Source: Theristus sp. LFF4_11
Lineage: Eukaryota > Nematoda > Chromadorea > Monhysterida > Xyalidae
DNA: 64,000 nt
Reading direction: 5' to 3'
NCBI GenBank assembly: GCA_030248135.1
Contig: JASANC010005514.1
Coordinates: 61,939-125,938 of the forward strand
The number at the start of each line of letters is the position of its first letter. Position 1 is the first letter of the stretch. This document shows, one piece after another, positions 34,143 to 48,131 of this stretch. Below the pieces are notes generated by a model. The model made no database searches and was not told where the DNA came from. It worked only from the letters and a program-made list of their open reading frames with translations. The translations under genes and the position numbers were made by a program.

Positions 34143-35741
34143 TAAATTGTCCCAAAAAGCATGCGTGCGTGCCTTTTTTCTTTGACGGTCGATACTTATG
34201 CGGAGCGGGATGCAACAGTTTTGCGGAGCATTGTTTCATCTTGTCCATGGCCTGGCGGGCGACCTTACAAGTTGATTGACTTTGCTCTCCGTGCACATCC
34301 GTGTCATATGGTTGCTGCACGAGCACGCTTGCTGAAACACAGGAGCAAGTATGATAAAACAAACATGCACTTAAAACGTAAAAAGTTTTTGCAATGAAAA
34401 CCAAGACCACAACGCAAGAACAATGTGGAGTGGAGCTAACCGGGGAGCTGTTTTTGCAACCGGGCGTCACTGGAATAAATCGGAAAACAAGCACAACGGT
34501 AAAGCACGTTATCACCGGTCGATCGGTGCACGGTGCAAAACGGTGAAGAAATGTTCGAAATTTTTTTGAGAGCGCCAATTGCAAGTGATAAAGACCATGT
34601 GAAGAGTAGCAATGAATGTCAAAAGATAATTTTACAAAACCCTGAAAACAAACATACGTATATAACAATGTACAGCGTACAAACACAATTGATTACCATA
34701 GTAACAATTCTTGAAAACTTGTCATACATTCAGACATGTGTTGTGCTTGTTCGGTTTCAGTACTGAGCTACACACGTTATCTATTATTATCAAACGGGCC
34801 AAAAATCATTCATTCGTCAAGAAATTTTTTTCAATGGTGTGTCAGAACAAGTGGAAAACAGAATGATTGCAAAGCATCAAAACATGCCCATGGTAAGATT
34901 CGAAAACTTTGAAGTTTCAGTTCCGAAAGTTTTAATTTTTTTTTGCACCAGAAAAGCAGCAAGCCAAAAAAATGCTTCAACACAACAGTCAACGATGTAT
35001 CTCCACAATTTTCTTCATGTTAGGTTGCGTAGTTGTTATGCACAACGCAGTGTCATAAATGACAATGTTATTTATTACCAATGAACTTGGATATTGTCCG
35101 TAGTCGTCACACGTGGATGTAACATGTGTTACCGTGTTTTTGCAAACTGTTTCCCACAGCAACGCAATGCGCAACACAACATCAACAAACAACTTTACCG
35201 GATGGACGCAACGTGCGTTCGATGCATTGGTGCGCGAACCTTTTTTGGTCGCACATCACGCGTTTGAACAATGAATAAAAAGCTGCTTTGGGACAAAAAA
35301 GTTGTTTCGAGGAAGATGCGCAAATGTTGGATAGCTTGCTAAAATGTTTAACACTGCGCATAACTTGATGTGTTTTAATAAATGCTGTGATTGTTTTCGA
35401 CAGTTTCCCTGCGAAGCAGCACTTGGGTCACATGAAAAGTAAACGTCAAACGTTGCTGTGTTGATTGTGTCAGCACTCAGCAGTTGAATATTGGCAAATC
35501 GGTTAGGAAAATTGGCAACTGTTGTAAAACCGCGTTTTCAGCAAGACACTGTCTTGCGATAAAATGCATTTTATTCAACCATCAAAAACAAAATTGGCGA
35601 TTGAAAGTTTCAAACAAATCAGCAGAAAACCAAACCAACCCATCGAGTTTGAAGTGCGCTGTCGTAGAAACACACACAACACTTGAGACCACACAAACAC
35701 AACAAAAACTCATTAAATCTTCATTATTATTATCAATTTTC

Positions 35742-35945
35742 AGGTTCTGCGACTCAATGCGTTTGCAGACGCAGAAAAGAAACCAGTTTCAATCTTCATG
35801 TGTCAATTCAATATAGCCCAAGCGACCCGGCCCTATTTAGGGGGCACAGACCACTTTACCAGTTTCGAATTCCCGCGTCATGCATGAAACTGTTTGGCTA
35901 TCTATGCACACATTGAGTTTCAGGACGAAACTAAAAGATAATATC
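35742..35945 (+). repeat. Dispersed repeat family R1, copy 3
   Basis: Starts GGTTCTGCGACTCAATGCG and contains ACCCGGCCCTATTTAGGG, CCCGCGTCATGCATG and TTTCAGGACGAAACTAAAAG. It is the longest copy and gives the best consensus start. Confidence 0.62.
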
Positions 35946-36144
35946 ACGTTTGGTGGTGAAATAAATTGGTATAAAGTTTGGTAGAAACACGGAGAACTTG
36001 CCAGAACAGAAACGACTTACAATAACAAAACAACAACAACAACAACTGCTTTCAAGCAAATCAAAATCCCAAACACAAAAAACAACGGAAAACCCACATC
36101 AAATCCATGTAAAAAACGAGAACATTTTTCTTCTTGCCCGCATT

Positions 36145-39100
36145 TCACCATCCACGGCGTGCGCCCCTAAAGCCGCGTCCAGGCGGCCCAGGCCTGCTCT
36201 GGAATCGACCCCCCGTACCAAAGCCGCCACGGCCACCCCTGAATGCGCCTGGTGCGCCATCTGTGGTGCCACCAGCACGCGGCATGCCACGTGGGGCACC
36301 AAACCCACGACTGCCCCGCGAGCCGAATCCACCGAACGCACCAGGCCGATCGCCACCGAACCTGCCCCTCTTTGCCATTGGCGCCTCGCTGTCGAACGGG
36401 CCGCCGCCGCGCATGGAGACGCCGCCGCGTGGCCGTGGGGTGTGCAGGCTGAATGGAGAGAGTGGCACAGGTACGTGGTGAACGTGCATCGGGTGCGGGG
36501 CGTTCATTGGCTGCTTTATAGCCAATGAATGCGTTGCATAACAATGAGTGACTATGTAGTCAGTGGTGGATGGTGGGCATGTCGTTACTGTCGTACATCG
36601 TTTTTTACACAATTCTCCGTCAAGTTGTATCGGAGACACACACCCAGCACTTGCACTCAATGGCTCCAGCTCGTGGCGCCACGCATTCTGCTTCGAGAGT
36701 GCCCGAATGATGTCGATCAAGCGTTGGTCGTCCGGTGAGAGTGACTCCATCGTCTCAGGCTCCTGCGCCATTCGAATCAGCAAGCCCTCGATGCACGGGC
36801 GTAACGCGACGATGCTCGCTGCCAAATGATGCGACGTGCACAGTTTGATCCTGACACATAGCAAATGTAACATCAAATTGCAATTTGTGCATTTGAATCT
36901 GGCATGCTGATTGGCTACACCAAGTTCGTTGGACTGGTCAGTAAGCACCACTTTTTAAAGTGATTGTATATGGTTTTGCTGACAACAGCTCAATGTCAAT
37001 GAGCTTTTTACTCAACCTGAAGGATGCTCAGCACACTGATTTCAGCTGCATCAACCAATCAAACTGCAACTAGAGCAACCTACCAATCATCCAGCACAAT
37101 CACCCCGTCCACATTGTTCACCCTGCGTGCCCCAAACAACAGCAACTGCAACGGTGTCACCAACGTCATTTGTTTGCATGAAATGGCGCGCGTGCGAAGC
37201 TGCAAAACATTGCTCGGTTTGCACAGGGTGCGCCAAGAAGTGCACATTTAAAATGGCTCGTATTCGTCACCAATACGAGATATTGAGCTAAAATTTGGAA
37301 CACTAACAGAATTTATACCTTCTTTTGTGTATTAGAATTTCGGTTGAAAACAATGATGTACAGACTCAAAACTACCAATTTGCACAAAGTCATTTTTGGG
37401 GCGTTATACTGAATAAATACAAATGAAACACCTGAAATACAATGTTATTGATGGCAGAACAAGACAATAGCTGTTCAGCCCTGTGGTAGTCAGCAGCATT
37501 TTTCGTTTACGGCGCAATGACCAAGGTTGACGTTGTGGGTTTATCGGAAAGCTTCGATGGACAGTGGGGCGTCCGAGTGCTTCAACACACTCACTAAGAC
37601 AATACAAAACAAAACAGCACAAAACAGTAATCAACCATGAACAACAAAAACACGGACATAAGTGATACCTTTTCTCCGAACACAAAGAACGGCGACGGAA
37701 ACTCGATCGGTTCATTGCTGAAACTGCAATTGACCGACATTTTGTGGATCAACGCCAGCTTTGACTCCTGCGTCAGCACTTTGCGTTTCTCCTTGTGCCA
37801 GCAAACGTTCGGGTAAAGTGCTGCAAACGGAGGTCGCATGGCAGTTGTGAACTTATATGCCCATTCCCCAAGTTGTTTGTCTAAGCAACCTGTTCGACCA
37901 GCAAGTCAACCAGTTTTACAAAGGTGCTCTGCATTTTGGCCTGGCAGCATCAGATACAAAGCAGGGATGTCCTCATAGCCCAAAGCTAATGTGCCCCTCT
38001 CGAATCTCTCAAAACAGAACCAAGCAACGTTTTGCGGCGCACCACCGACCGCTGGTAAGCAGCGTGATGAGCAAGTCGAGCTTTGTGTCCGGCCCCTGGT
38101 TGGTGATGATCTGCGGTGCAACCGTGAAGTCCGGAAAGCCAGAGCCGGTCAGGATCTCGCACAGCTGGTTCTTTGCCTCCCACGTCATACGCAGCGTCAT
38201 CATGTTCAGGAATTTGTTGTCGCAAAAGTTGCGTTCCGCGTCCTCGCCAGGCATTCTGTCAAACAAACGAAATTTTACAAAAAATTCAAATTTATGGCTT
38301 GGAATTTTGTTGCTAGCGATGATGTGGCTTTGGTGCGGTGCATTCGTTCACAGAAGTGTAGCAGCAAGCGGAGAGGGGACTCATGCTGCGTGGGCATTGT
38401 GGCATAGCCTTTGAACGCTTATCACAGCGTGTCACGTGTCACTAACAATGACCATGACCAACACCAACCAACCAACCAACCAACCAACCAACCAACCAAC
38501 CAACCAACCAACCAACCAACCAACCAACCAACCAACCAACCAACCAACCAACCAACCAACCAACCAACCAACCAACCAACCAACCAACCAACCAACCAAC
38601 CAACCAACCAACCAACCAGCCAACCAACCAAACAACCAACCTCGCCTCGTCCCACGCCTGGAATGCGCACAGCAAGGCGACGTGGTCGGAGTGTCTGGTG
38701 CCGGCGAAGGCGCGATGCTGATGCGAGAGGCGTTTGTGCCAGCGTTCGCGTGCCTGGAACGGCTCTGGGAAGCTGCTGGCTGCTGCGATCGTGCACATCA
38801 GATCACCGACACTGCAACCAACCGAAATATGGGAGCGACGAACATTCGGTTGGTGGTACTGCACGTGCAGTCACGCCAACTGTCGACACTAAAAACCAAA
38901 CAATCAGGCGCACCCAAAAATGGCGGACAACACGAGCGTCTTTCCCATGACCGGCTCAATCGGCAGCCGTGCCAGAATGCGCCCGAGCGGCGTCAGCTCG
39001 CTGTTCTGGTCGAGTGCGTTCATTTCTGCAACCACAAAAACCGGTACTTGTCGGGTGAACAATCACGGGGTGTAAATCATCTCACATGCAGTACTGCTCT

Positions 39101-42100
39101 CTCTCATACTTCACAGAGTTTTGTTGGAGTTTGCTGCTGTTCACAAAGTATACTGAATAGAAAAGTGAAAGCCAACAAACAGCAGACCTCTGAGCAGCAC
39201 CTCCGACTCGATGACGCTGTCTATGGGTGGCGGTTGAATGGCCTTGCCGAGGAAGTCGCCAATGGAGCCCAGTCGCAGCAGTTTGATGGAGAGCGCAACC
39301 TCGTGCAACGGCGTTCGCAGGATCTCCGGCGTTGAATGTTGCTCGAGGCTGAAACGCCACGCCAGTTAAGCTCACTGTTTCACAATACACTACAGTCTAC
39401 AAGTTACAATCCAAAAACTACAATGTCAAACTGGCTGCGTCAAGTTCAAAATGTAATTACACAATCCAGCCGAGTGGTAAGTGCAACACAGTTTGCGAAT
39501 GAAACAAGCGCAGCCAAGCAGCATCGCTAGTGGTGACGTACGATTCAAAGCGAGCGTGCGAGCACAAATGGTAGCAGTAGCCAGGACGGACGCGTCCCGC
39601 ACGACCGCGGCGTTGCTCCAGGTTTGTCTTGCTCGCCCAGACAGTCGCGTAATGGACCATGTTGTTGTGCGACGTGTACAGTTTCACTTTCGCCCTCAAA
39701 TGTGCGGTCGGTTGCACGCGTGCACCATTTATTATATACGCCGCAAAAGTTGTGCATAAATTGTTGACTTGACTGAAACACTCTAAAAACCAACTTGCAC
39801 AAATCGATAACGAAGACGACGTCGTTGATGGTGACACTGGTCTCGGCAATGTTGGTCGATAGAATGATCTGCACGAGTTGGCACTGTTTATTTCAAGTTC
39901 CAGTTCATACCACAGTTTTTTGCAGTTGTTTAAAAAAGCGCTACACGCTCACCTTAGTAACTCCGGGTGGGACAGGCTCAAAAACTTTATGCTGCTCCTG
40001 TCGCGGGATCTGCGAATGCAACGGCAATACCACATATTGTGAGCCACCTGATAGAAGAAACAAGACGAATTGTTGTTATTCATTTGACAGTGACAGAAAA
40101 CCACTTTACGACATGAAAGTGAGAAGACAGCACTACGCACCAAACACGGCGTGATCCTCAAGATACTTCTGCAGCATGAAAATCCAGTTCCAGCCCGGCA
40201 GAAACACCAACACAGAGCCGTCGATGTTCTGCGCCTTGATGTGACGCAGAAGCGCCTGATCAAAAGAGACACGACAAAATGCAAACGAGTGTCCAACGAA
40301 TCACCAATAAACGTCCAGCGTTCACCTCGATCAGTTCCAAGTTCATCTCCTTCTCTGAGAGTCTGCTCATGGCCAACTTCACTTGCGGCGCATAGCCGTC
40401 AGGGATGACCGTATTCATGTCCTCCTGAAGTTATATTCACAAGCAAACTAAGCAGCACTAGCTGTTGTTGGCTGGCATCCGGCAGATGATACATGCCAAT
40501 GACGAGACATGTCACTGCAGCAACGAGCACCCAAGGCACTGTGCGTTCGCATGCACTCACGTCCTCCTCAGCCATTTCATCATCGTCGTCATCGCCCCGA
40601 TTGCCGCGGTTGCGCTTGCGTTCCGGTGGTGGTGGCATGTACTCCATCATTTGGATCACGTCTTCCAGGAAATAATCTGTGCCACAGAAAAAAACAATAA
40701 ACCACGTTTTGAAATGACCTGCTCAATCAGTTATATGACCTATTTTTTAACCTGTCGAGCCGAAATGACGTCATGCGCTAAAAAAAACACGGGCTTATCA
40801 TGCACGACAAATCGGACTTATAGTTTCTGACGGAAATCAAACTGAAATGCTGGTGCGTGACAAGCCGGCGATATGGAGGAAATGGCGTCATTTCGGTTTC
40901 GGTGCGACACGTTTGCAGCAGATGACAGACAAATGTGGCAGTGCACCGGAACGCACGTGTGACGGGATGTGTGCGCCCAGAGAGCTCCATGGCGTGGCAG
41001 TTGTCGAAGTACTCCGAGAACATGGACGTGTCGACAGTGGCTGACATGAGCACCACGCGCAACTGCGGGTACACACGCAGCATGTCGCGCAGCACGATCA
41101 GAATGAAGTCGCTCTGCAATGGCGCTTGTTGCAATGCTCTGTGGCGTCAGTCAACAACACAGTTCACAGTGAAAACACCAACGTTCAAGTCGCGTTCGTG
41201 TATCTCGTCCACAATCACGTGCGACACGCCACGGAGGCCGCCTTCCAGTTTGCGCAGCAGCACACCTGCACAAAGCACAGGAACACCCAGTTGCTGTGAG
41301 ACAGCTCTGTCGCAACACACTTTCTCAAACACACTTTACACCACAAGCACATGCAGTTGTGTGTTACAGCCAATGTCACGGGCACTTACCCACGGTGCAG
41401 AACATGATCGCCCCATAGGGCCGGGGCAGCACCGAGTCAAATCGCACGCTGTACCCGACGGACATGCCCAGCTGTTCGGCACGTTCGTTGGCCACCCGCT
41501 CAGCAACCGTGACTGCCGAAATGCGTCTAGGTTGTGTGATGATCACGTTGCAGTTCGCGCCATCACCACGCTCAAGGTGGCGGTCGAGAATGTACTGACA
41601 CACCTGCAGTCCATGGTATGGCATCATTTTAGGCAGATGGAATGGGAACTTTGCTGACTCTCTGACCACCAGCACCATTGTTTGTACGAGAGTGTCCGGT
41701 TTGCAATCAACTCGTGCAACGCTCACGACAGACCTGTGTAGTCTTCCCACATCCGGTTTCGCCACGAATTAGCGAAATCGAGTTGTTCTCAATCATGTCG
41801 AGTATTTGTTTGTGGTAGTCGAACACTGGCAGCTGCTTGCGAGTGCGCTGCATCGCCTCGTTACGCGCACGAGCCTCGATGAACTCGCTCTGCAGGTCAC
41901 GGCTGATGTCGTCCAGTGAGTTCTGCAACAGATGTGTCATGTGTGTTTGGCACTGTGCAGTCGCTTGAAGATTGAAGCCACATCAAAAGCTACAAGCCGC
42001 CTTCGATAATTGATAGAAACAAAGTGCAGTGCTACAACGGACTACATTTTGCAAAGATCAGTGCAGGAAAGCACCATCCAAGCAGTGCACATACAGCCAC

Positions 42101-44727
42101 ATTTTGCAACGACGTACAACCCCGCCAAACTCACAAACGCAAGCGGCCCCTCGTCAATATTCGATCCCCGCCACGGGTTCCAGTTCTGCTGCGGCGGTGC
42201 CCAGGACACGACACCACCAGCGTGCGGTTTCGCTTGCTCAAACTCGGCCAGTTTGTGATCCAACACCAGCGAAACGCCACCGCTCTCCGAGTCACCTGCT
42301 CCTTGATTCATCTGGAAACGGCTGATGCTGATGTCGCAGTGAAACATTTACTGAGGAATGTGTAATAACCGTGGAAACATCGGAGAAACATCGGAATCAA
42401 TGAGCAAACAAACCGGCTCAGCAACTGGGTGAATGCCCATTGTCTGCAAGAAGTCATCAATGTTCTGCTGCAACTCCGGCGCAATCGCAACCTCGTATTC
42501 CGGCAACTGAAAAACCACTAAATGTCGTCTGGTCTCTCTTTGTCGCAGCATGCACACCGCCGATGTGTCAGCGAACCTCGTCGGCAGTCTTTTTCGCCTT
42601 TGGGCCACCATAAGCGCCGAACACCTTCAGATGGTACAGCTGTCGCACCATGGACAACGCGCAGGACGCCTGCGCCGCCTTCTTGTTGGACGCCTGCGCG
42701 CGCGCCGTCAGCTCTGGCGCAAACAAGCACAGTCGTGCACATGCAAGCTTGTGCAAACGATCATTGCAAACAAGTGGTTGACCGAAGAAAAATGCATCCA
42801 GCGTTTACTCACTCTTATGCAGCTGCGGCACAAACAACTGGAGTTCACAGGCGAAGCTCCTGCAATTGTATCATAACGTTTTTTTTGCAAAATTGAAAGA
42901 CAGACTGATTGAAACACAACAAAGACTACACAAACGAAAATAAGCTACAATAGCAAATGTCATTTTGAGAAAACAATAGCGTTCAAAAACAATAGTTTCG
43001 ATGCCCAATAGACGCACCTTTAACAGCGCAGCAGATGTCGAAATCGTAGTGGCCTGCTTCAAATGAAATGTGACGTGTGAACATGTACAGCGCAAACGAA
43101 TGACCACCGTTTTGTGCGACATTCGTTTGCCTGTGGCTGCATTCACTGAGCGTGTTCAGTGTTCAACAGAGATTTTTGTCACAATTCATTTGAGCAGCAC
43201 AAACAACAACGACAGTGGTGGGAGAAAAGTTTTTTGACCGGTATTCATTCATAGGTTGCAACGGCAACGCATTCCGGGTGATATTCACAAGAATCATGAA
43301 TACCAACCAAAATTTTTAAAACAGCAACATCATCAGGATTTTGATAATCAGTCAACAAATTGGAGAAACTTGTGTAGCAAGTGGAAACAGATGACACCGA
43401 TTGCGAAGATTTGCAGCCATGGGGATCAGGTGGCAGCACCACACTGCGCCTCACCATCGCACGCACACAGGGTATTGAGACAAAGGTGAATGAATGGCGG
43501 TGACTCAAATGCATTCATGATACCGATGGTGATCGGGTCCGATTGGGTGGAAATTGTACTTGGTGGTTTGCTTTGTCTTCTGGCACCACTCGTTCAGCTC
43601 CTGTTTGCAGTTGTCCAGTGTCCAGCCGCCGTGAATGTCCGCGTGAAAGTCCACCGACTCTGCCTGCAATCACGCATTGCCAAAGTTGACAACGTCAAGA
43701 GATTTGTTTCGTTTGGTGGCGGCAAAAAAATAATGAAAGCAAACACAGACAACTGAGTGACCTGGTTCACTTCGTCTGCCAGCCGTTGCACGTACTGCTG
43801 ATGTGCAGAAGGGTCATCACGTCCTCGCCAAGCACCTGACAAAGCATGAAAAGTCACAAAAGTAAATCGGTGCATGCAAGTTGGGCTGTCAACGGTAATG
43901 GAAGAATTGTATCATTGTTTTTGGTGGTTTCAGCAGTGAAACGCGATTGAAAGTTGGCGATGCTCCCAGACAGAAAACAGTGAATCAAATGAAACGTCTA
44001 ACCTTCGGTTCCGTACGCGTTTGCTGCACCACCAGTGGCCACACCAAACAAAGCAGCCGGTGCTCCACCTGAAGCGTCGCCCCTCGCATCCATAATTGGA
44101 ATCATGTTTGCGTTGCCAGCGCTGTCTCCAGCCGCACCCGATGCACCCCAACCGCCGCCGGTTGCACCCTCGATTTGCGACGCCTGAATGATCACGATCA
44201 AATCAATGATTGTCACGCAAGGGAAGCAACTGCTCCGTTTGGCAAGCGAAGCAGCCCGTGCAATAACCATGTCGTAACTGAGTAAACGTTAGAGAATTGC
44301 CAAAGTGTGTACGCCACTGCAACCCACCTCAAACATGGGCAGCTCTTGCGCGGACATGCGTGCGTTTCGCACGAGATATTGACAGAAATCGCGGGCTGCG
44401 TTGGTCATGGCGTCTTTTTTGTTTGTCGAATTGCCCATGCCGACGTAATCAATGCCCTCGACACGCACCTGGGAATAAATTTGGGAGCTGTCGACTGTAG
44501 ACGTAGAGTCGTCAAGGTCAAACTGAGGCTGAGGTTTAGTGAGGATGGATTTATGAAACTGTAATTGGAAAATTTATTAACGGGCCCTTGATATTGAATC
44601 TAATCAAACCAACCTCGCATCGAAATCGCGCTTTTCCACGACCGCCAGCCGGAACGGTGTCATAATTCGGCACGCCGACTTTATTTTTACCACACCAAGC
44701 GTATAAAATTGCTTTCACGTCCGCCAT
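36145..44727 (-). CDS. DHX9: ATP-dependent RNA helicase A (DHX9/maleless)
   Basis: DExH-box helicase that unwinds RNA and RNA-DNA structures; in insects the same family (maleless) acts in dosage compensation. Exons high to low: 44727-44614, 44468-44328, 44183-44003, 43835-43762, 43663-43524, 42859-42813, 42713-42577, 42506-42414, 42311-42135, 41922-41734, 41603-41390, 41265-41183, 41113-40957, 40676-40561, 40424-40326, 40255-40141, 40047-39953, 39868-39795, 39694-39542, 39348-39188, 39025-38914, 38811-38641, 38255-38050, 37820-37669, 37199-37084, 36850-36644, 36448-36145. All 27 phases fit, about 1275 aa (human 1270). Domains: dsRBD1 ([17 protein letters not shown]), dsRBD2 ([10 protein letters not shown]), P-loop [22 protein letters not shown] box [48 protein letters not shown]2/OB-fold region, and a C-terminal RGG/FGG-rich tail. 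ATG 44727 starts the conserved N-terminus. One donor site lies within an (AACC)n microsatellite. Confidence 0.96.
37220..37410. mobile_element. Possible diverged M2-type MITE in DHX9 intron
   Basis: GCACAGGGTGCGCCAAGAAG at about 37221 and GAGCTAAAATTTGG at about 37285 resemble the left end and middle of the M2 family. The far end cannot be fixed. Confidence 0.3.
38463..38640 (+). repeat. (AACC)n tetranucleotide microsatellite, about 44 units
   Basis: Uninterrupted CAAC/AACC repeats apart from three changes near the right end (CAGC, AAAC, CAAC). It fills the start of the DHX9 intron 38640-38256. On the minus strand the exon ends GCGAG and the repeat begins GTTGG, so the repeat itself supplies the splice donor. 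Confidence 0.95.
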
Positions 44728-45643
44728 TGTTCTCAGTTCTCAAATTTCTTTCAGACTTGGTGTTGGTCAACAAAAATCACTGGTTGACCCGTTGAGTTGA
44801 GTTGACTTGGACCTGTCTAGTTGTTCCAGAGCCGAGGGGTTGGGGCTGGGGGGGGCCGATACAGAGATAGCTGGAGCAAACTTTCCAGATAGATAGCTGG
44901 AAAATTTTGGAGGGGGGAGGGCGCGGGGGGGGGGGCATGTGACTTTGGGGGGGGGCGGTCAAAACTTTGAAATTTGATAGATAGATAGCTAAAACGCTAA
45001 AAGGCTATAAAAACAGCAAAATAATGCTAAAAATACACTAAAAATCAAGTATAAACGCGTATTTTACCTAAAATTAGCGAAATTTTCAAGAATTACGAGC
45101 AAAAATGGTCAATTTTGGTCAAAAAATGACTTATTTTATGTTTTCGAAGACAAAAATTTTCAGATAAATAGCTGGCTAAAAATTTTTTCAGATAGATAAT
45201 AGCTGAGCCGAAAAAACCTGTTTGATAGAGATAGATTCGAAAATTTTTTGGGGGGGGGGCGTAGGGTTGTTAAACAAAAATCAAATTTTTTTTTAAAAGT
45301 GATTAAAAAAAACAAAAATGCCGATTTAAAAAAAAAAAAATTCGAAAAATTTTTCTCTGATATGCTCTGAAAACCTCAATTTTGGCACAATTTTTCGAAA
45401 GTTCAACAAAAATTTTCTTTGATATTACCTCGTAAAACCTTTAGCAGTCGATTTTGGACCGTTTTACCGACTGATTTCAGGCTTATACAAAATCTGCGAT
45501 GAAGTTTTCGAGCGTCCCAAAGGTAGGCTTACCATTTCCGATGCAGATAAGCTGACGATTCGCCTCGCAATCTAAATTTGAGCGTCCAAGCTGCTCCGTT
45601 TGCAATCGTTACGTTGTCTGGTTGCCGTTTCGTGTCCTGCCGT

Positions 45644-48091
45644 CGCGACTAGGGTTGTTAAAAAAAACAAAAATCGTCATTTTTGTTTTTTTTTAAGAAA
45701 TTTAAAAAAAAAAAAAATTTAAAAATCAAAGTTGTGCTAAATCAATCAGGGAGTTCGAAGAACCACATATGATATGCAAGCGCCTCCGGAATGACTCCCG
45801 TATGGCGGAACTTTGGAGATTTTGTTTTGGTGACCTCAATTACCCCTTTTCCAAACCGTTACCATGCCTCTTCTAGTGTTTTGACCCCCAAAACGTCACT
45901 AATTCTCCCCAGCTAAGCTAATGCTAAGTGAAGACACACATACCGGCTTGAAATTCGATCAAATTCTGATGATGTGTCGCGACGGCAGGACACGAAACGG
46001 CGACCAGACAACGTAACGATTGCAAACGGAGCAGACACATATGATATGCAAGCGCCTCCGGAATGACTCCCGTATGGCGGAACTTTGGAGATTTTGTTTT
46101 GGTGACCTCAATTACCCCTTTTCCAAACCGTTACCATGCCTCTTCTAGTGTTTTGACCCCCAAAACGTCACTTATTGTCCCCAGCCCAAGTGAAAATACA
46201 CATACCGGCTTGAAATTCGATCAAATCTGATGATGTGTCGCGACTCTAGGGTTGTTAAAAAAAAAAAAATCGTCATTTTTGTTTTTTTTTAAAAAAAAAA
46301 TTTATATTTTAAAAAAAAAATTTCAAAAAACAAAGTTGTGCTAAATCAATCAGGGAGTCCGAAGAACCACATATGATATGCAAGCGCCTCCCGAATGACA
46401 CCCGTATGGCGGAACTTTGCAGATTTTGTTTTGGTGACCTCAATTACCCCTTTTCCAAACCGTCACCATGCCTCTTCTTGTGTTTTGACCTCCAAAACGT
46501 CACTAATTGTCCCCAGCTAAGCTAATGCTAAAGTGAAGACAAACATACCGCCTTGAAATTCGATCAATTCTTCTGATGGTGTCGCGACGACACGACACGA
46601 AGCAGCAACCAGACAACGTAGCGCTTGCAAACGGTGCAGCGAGCACAACCGGACGCTCTGCGAGGCTAATCGTCACCTTATCTGCATCGGAAATGGTAGG
46701 CTAAGCTTTGGGACGCTCAAAAACTTCATCGCAGATGTTGTCGAAGCCTAAAATCAGTCGGTAAAACGGCCCAAAATCGACTGCTAAAGGTTTTACGAGG
46801 TATAATCAAAGAAAATTTTTGTTGAACGTTCGAAAAATTGTGCCAAAATTGAGGTTTTCAGAGCATATTAGAGGAAAATTTTTCGAATTTTTTTTTTTTA
46901 AAAAAAAAATCGGCATTTTTGTTTTTTTTTTAATCACTTTTTTTTTAAAAAAAAAAATTTTCATTTTTGTTTAACAACCCTAGTCGCGACGGCAGGACAC
47001 GAAACGGCGACCAGACAACGTAACGATTGCAAACGGAGCAGCTTGGACGCTCAAATTTGTGAATTGTGAATTGTGAAAATACACATACCGGCTTGAAATT
47101 CGATCAAATCTGATGATGTGTCGCGACTAGGGTTGTTAAACAAAAATCAAAATTTAAAAAAAAAGTGATTAAAAAAAACAAAAATGCCGATTTTTTTTTA
47201 AATTCGAAAATTTTTTCTGATATGCTCTGAAAACCTCAATTTTGGCACAATTTTTCGAAAGTTCAACAAAAATTTTCTTTGATATTACCTCGTAAAACCT
47301 TTAGCAGTCGATTTTGGACCGTTTTACCGACTGATTTCAGGCTTATACAACATCTGCGATGAAGTTTTTGAGCGTCCCAAAGGTAGGCTTACCATTTCCG
47401 ATGCAGATAAGCTGACGATTCGCCTCGCAATCTAAATTTGAGCGTCCAAGCTGCTCCGTTTGCAATCGTTACGTTGTCTGGTTGCCGTTTCGTGTCCTGC
47501 CGTCGCGACTAGGGTTGTTAAAAAAAACAAAAATCGTCATTTTTGTTTTTTGTAAAAGAAAAATTAAAAAAAAAAAAATTTTAAAAATCAAAGTTGTGCT
47601 AAATCAATCAGGGAGTTCGAAGAACCACATATGATATGCAAGCGCCTCCGGAATGACTCCCGTATGGCGGAACTTTGGAGATTTTGTTTTGGTGACCTCA
47701 ATTACCCCTTTTCCAAACCGTTACCATGCCTCTTCTAGTGTTTTGACCCCCAAAACGTCACTTATTGTCCCCAGCCCAAGTGAAAATACACATACCGGCT
47801 TGAAATTCGATCAAATCTGATGATGTGTCGCGACGGCAGGACACGAAACGGCAACCAGACAACGTAACGATTGCAAACGGAGCAGCTTGGACGCTCAAAT
47901 TTAGATTGCGAGGCGAATCGTCAGCTTATCTGCATCGGAAATGGTAAGCCTACCTTTGGGACGCTCAAAAACTTCATCGCAGATGTTGTATAAGCCTGAA
48001 ATCAGTCGGTAAAACGGTCCAAAATCGACTGCTAAAGGTTTTACGAGGTAATATCAAAGAAAATTTTTGTTGAACTTTCGAAAAATTGTGC
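45644..48091. repeat. Nested and rearranged copies of the TAGGGTTGTT element joined at GTCGCGAC
   Basis: New copies start (TAGGGTTGTT) at about 45652, 46247, 47130 and 47511, nearly always directly after GTCGCGAC. One copy is complete: 46247-46981, about 735 bp, ending AACAACCCTA and followed by GTCGCGAC. It is also preceded by GTCGCGAC plus TC. The intact element itself holds GTCGCGAC at its middle (GTGTCGCGACG). So copies have inserted into the palindromic site inside other copies. Shared inner blocks include GAACCACATATGATATGC and AAACCTTTAGCAGTCGATTT. Some joints (about 46035 and 47062) are deletions or assembly joins. Confidence 0.75.
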
Positions 48092-48131
48092 AGGAGTTTT
48101 CCCACCGTATACAAGATTTATCGGATAGCGC

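Larger units (their letters stand above)
31896..36144. other. 4.2-kb intergenic stretch with repeats, no gene identified
   Basis: No exon with recognisable protein similarity was found on either strand. It holds MITE M2 (34033-34142), repeat R1 (35742-35945) and A/T-rich unique sequence. A pair of short frames facing each other at about 32465-32833 shows no bias or motif that I would call coding. Confidence 0.45.

Noticed and set aside
38463..38640. CRISPR-like array
   Set aside because: The units are 4 bp without spacers, in an animal genome; this is a microsatellite.
38411..39335. Long open frames of NQPT/GWLV repeats on both strands
   Set aside because: They come from the (AACC)n microsatellite, which is open in several frames; the real exons here are DHX9 on the minus strand.
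42871..43146. Minus-strand frame that could be a DHX9 exon
   Set aside because: The exons 43663-43524 and 42859-42813 join in phase with the conserved dsRBD2 sequence, so this is intronic.
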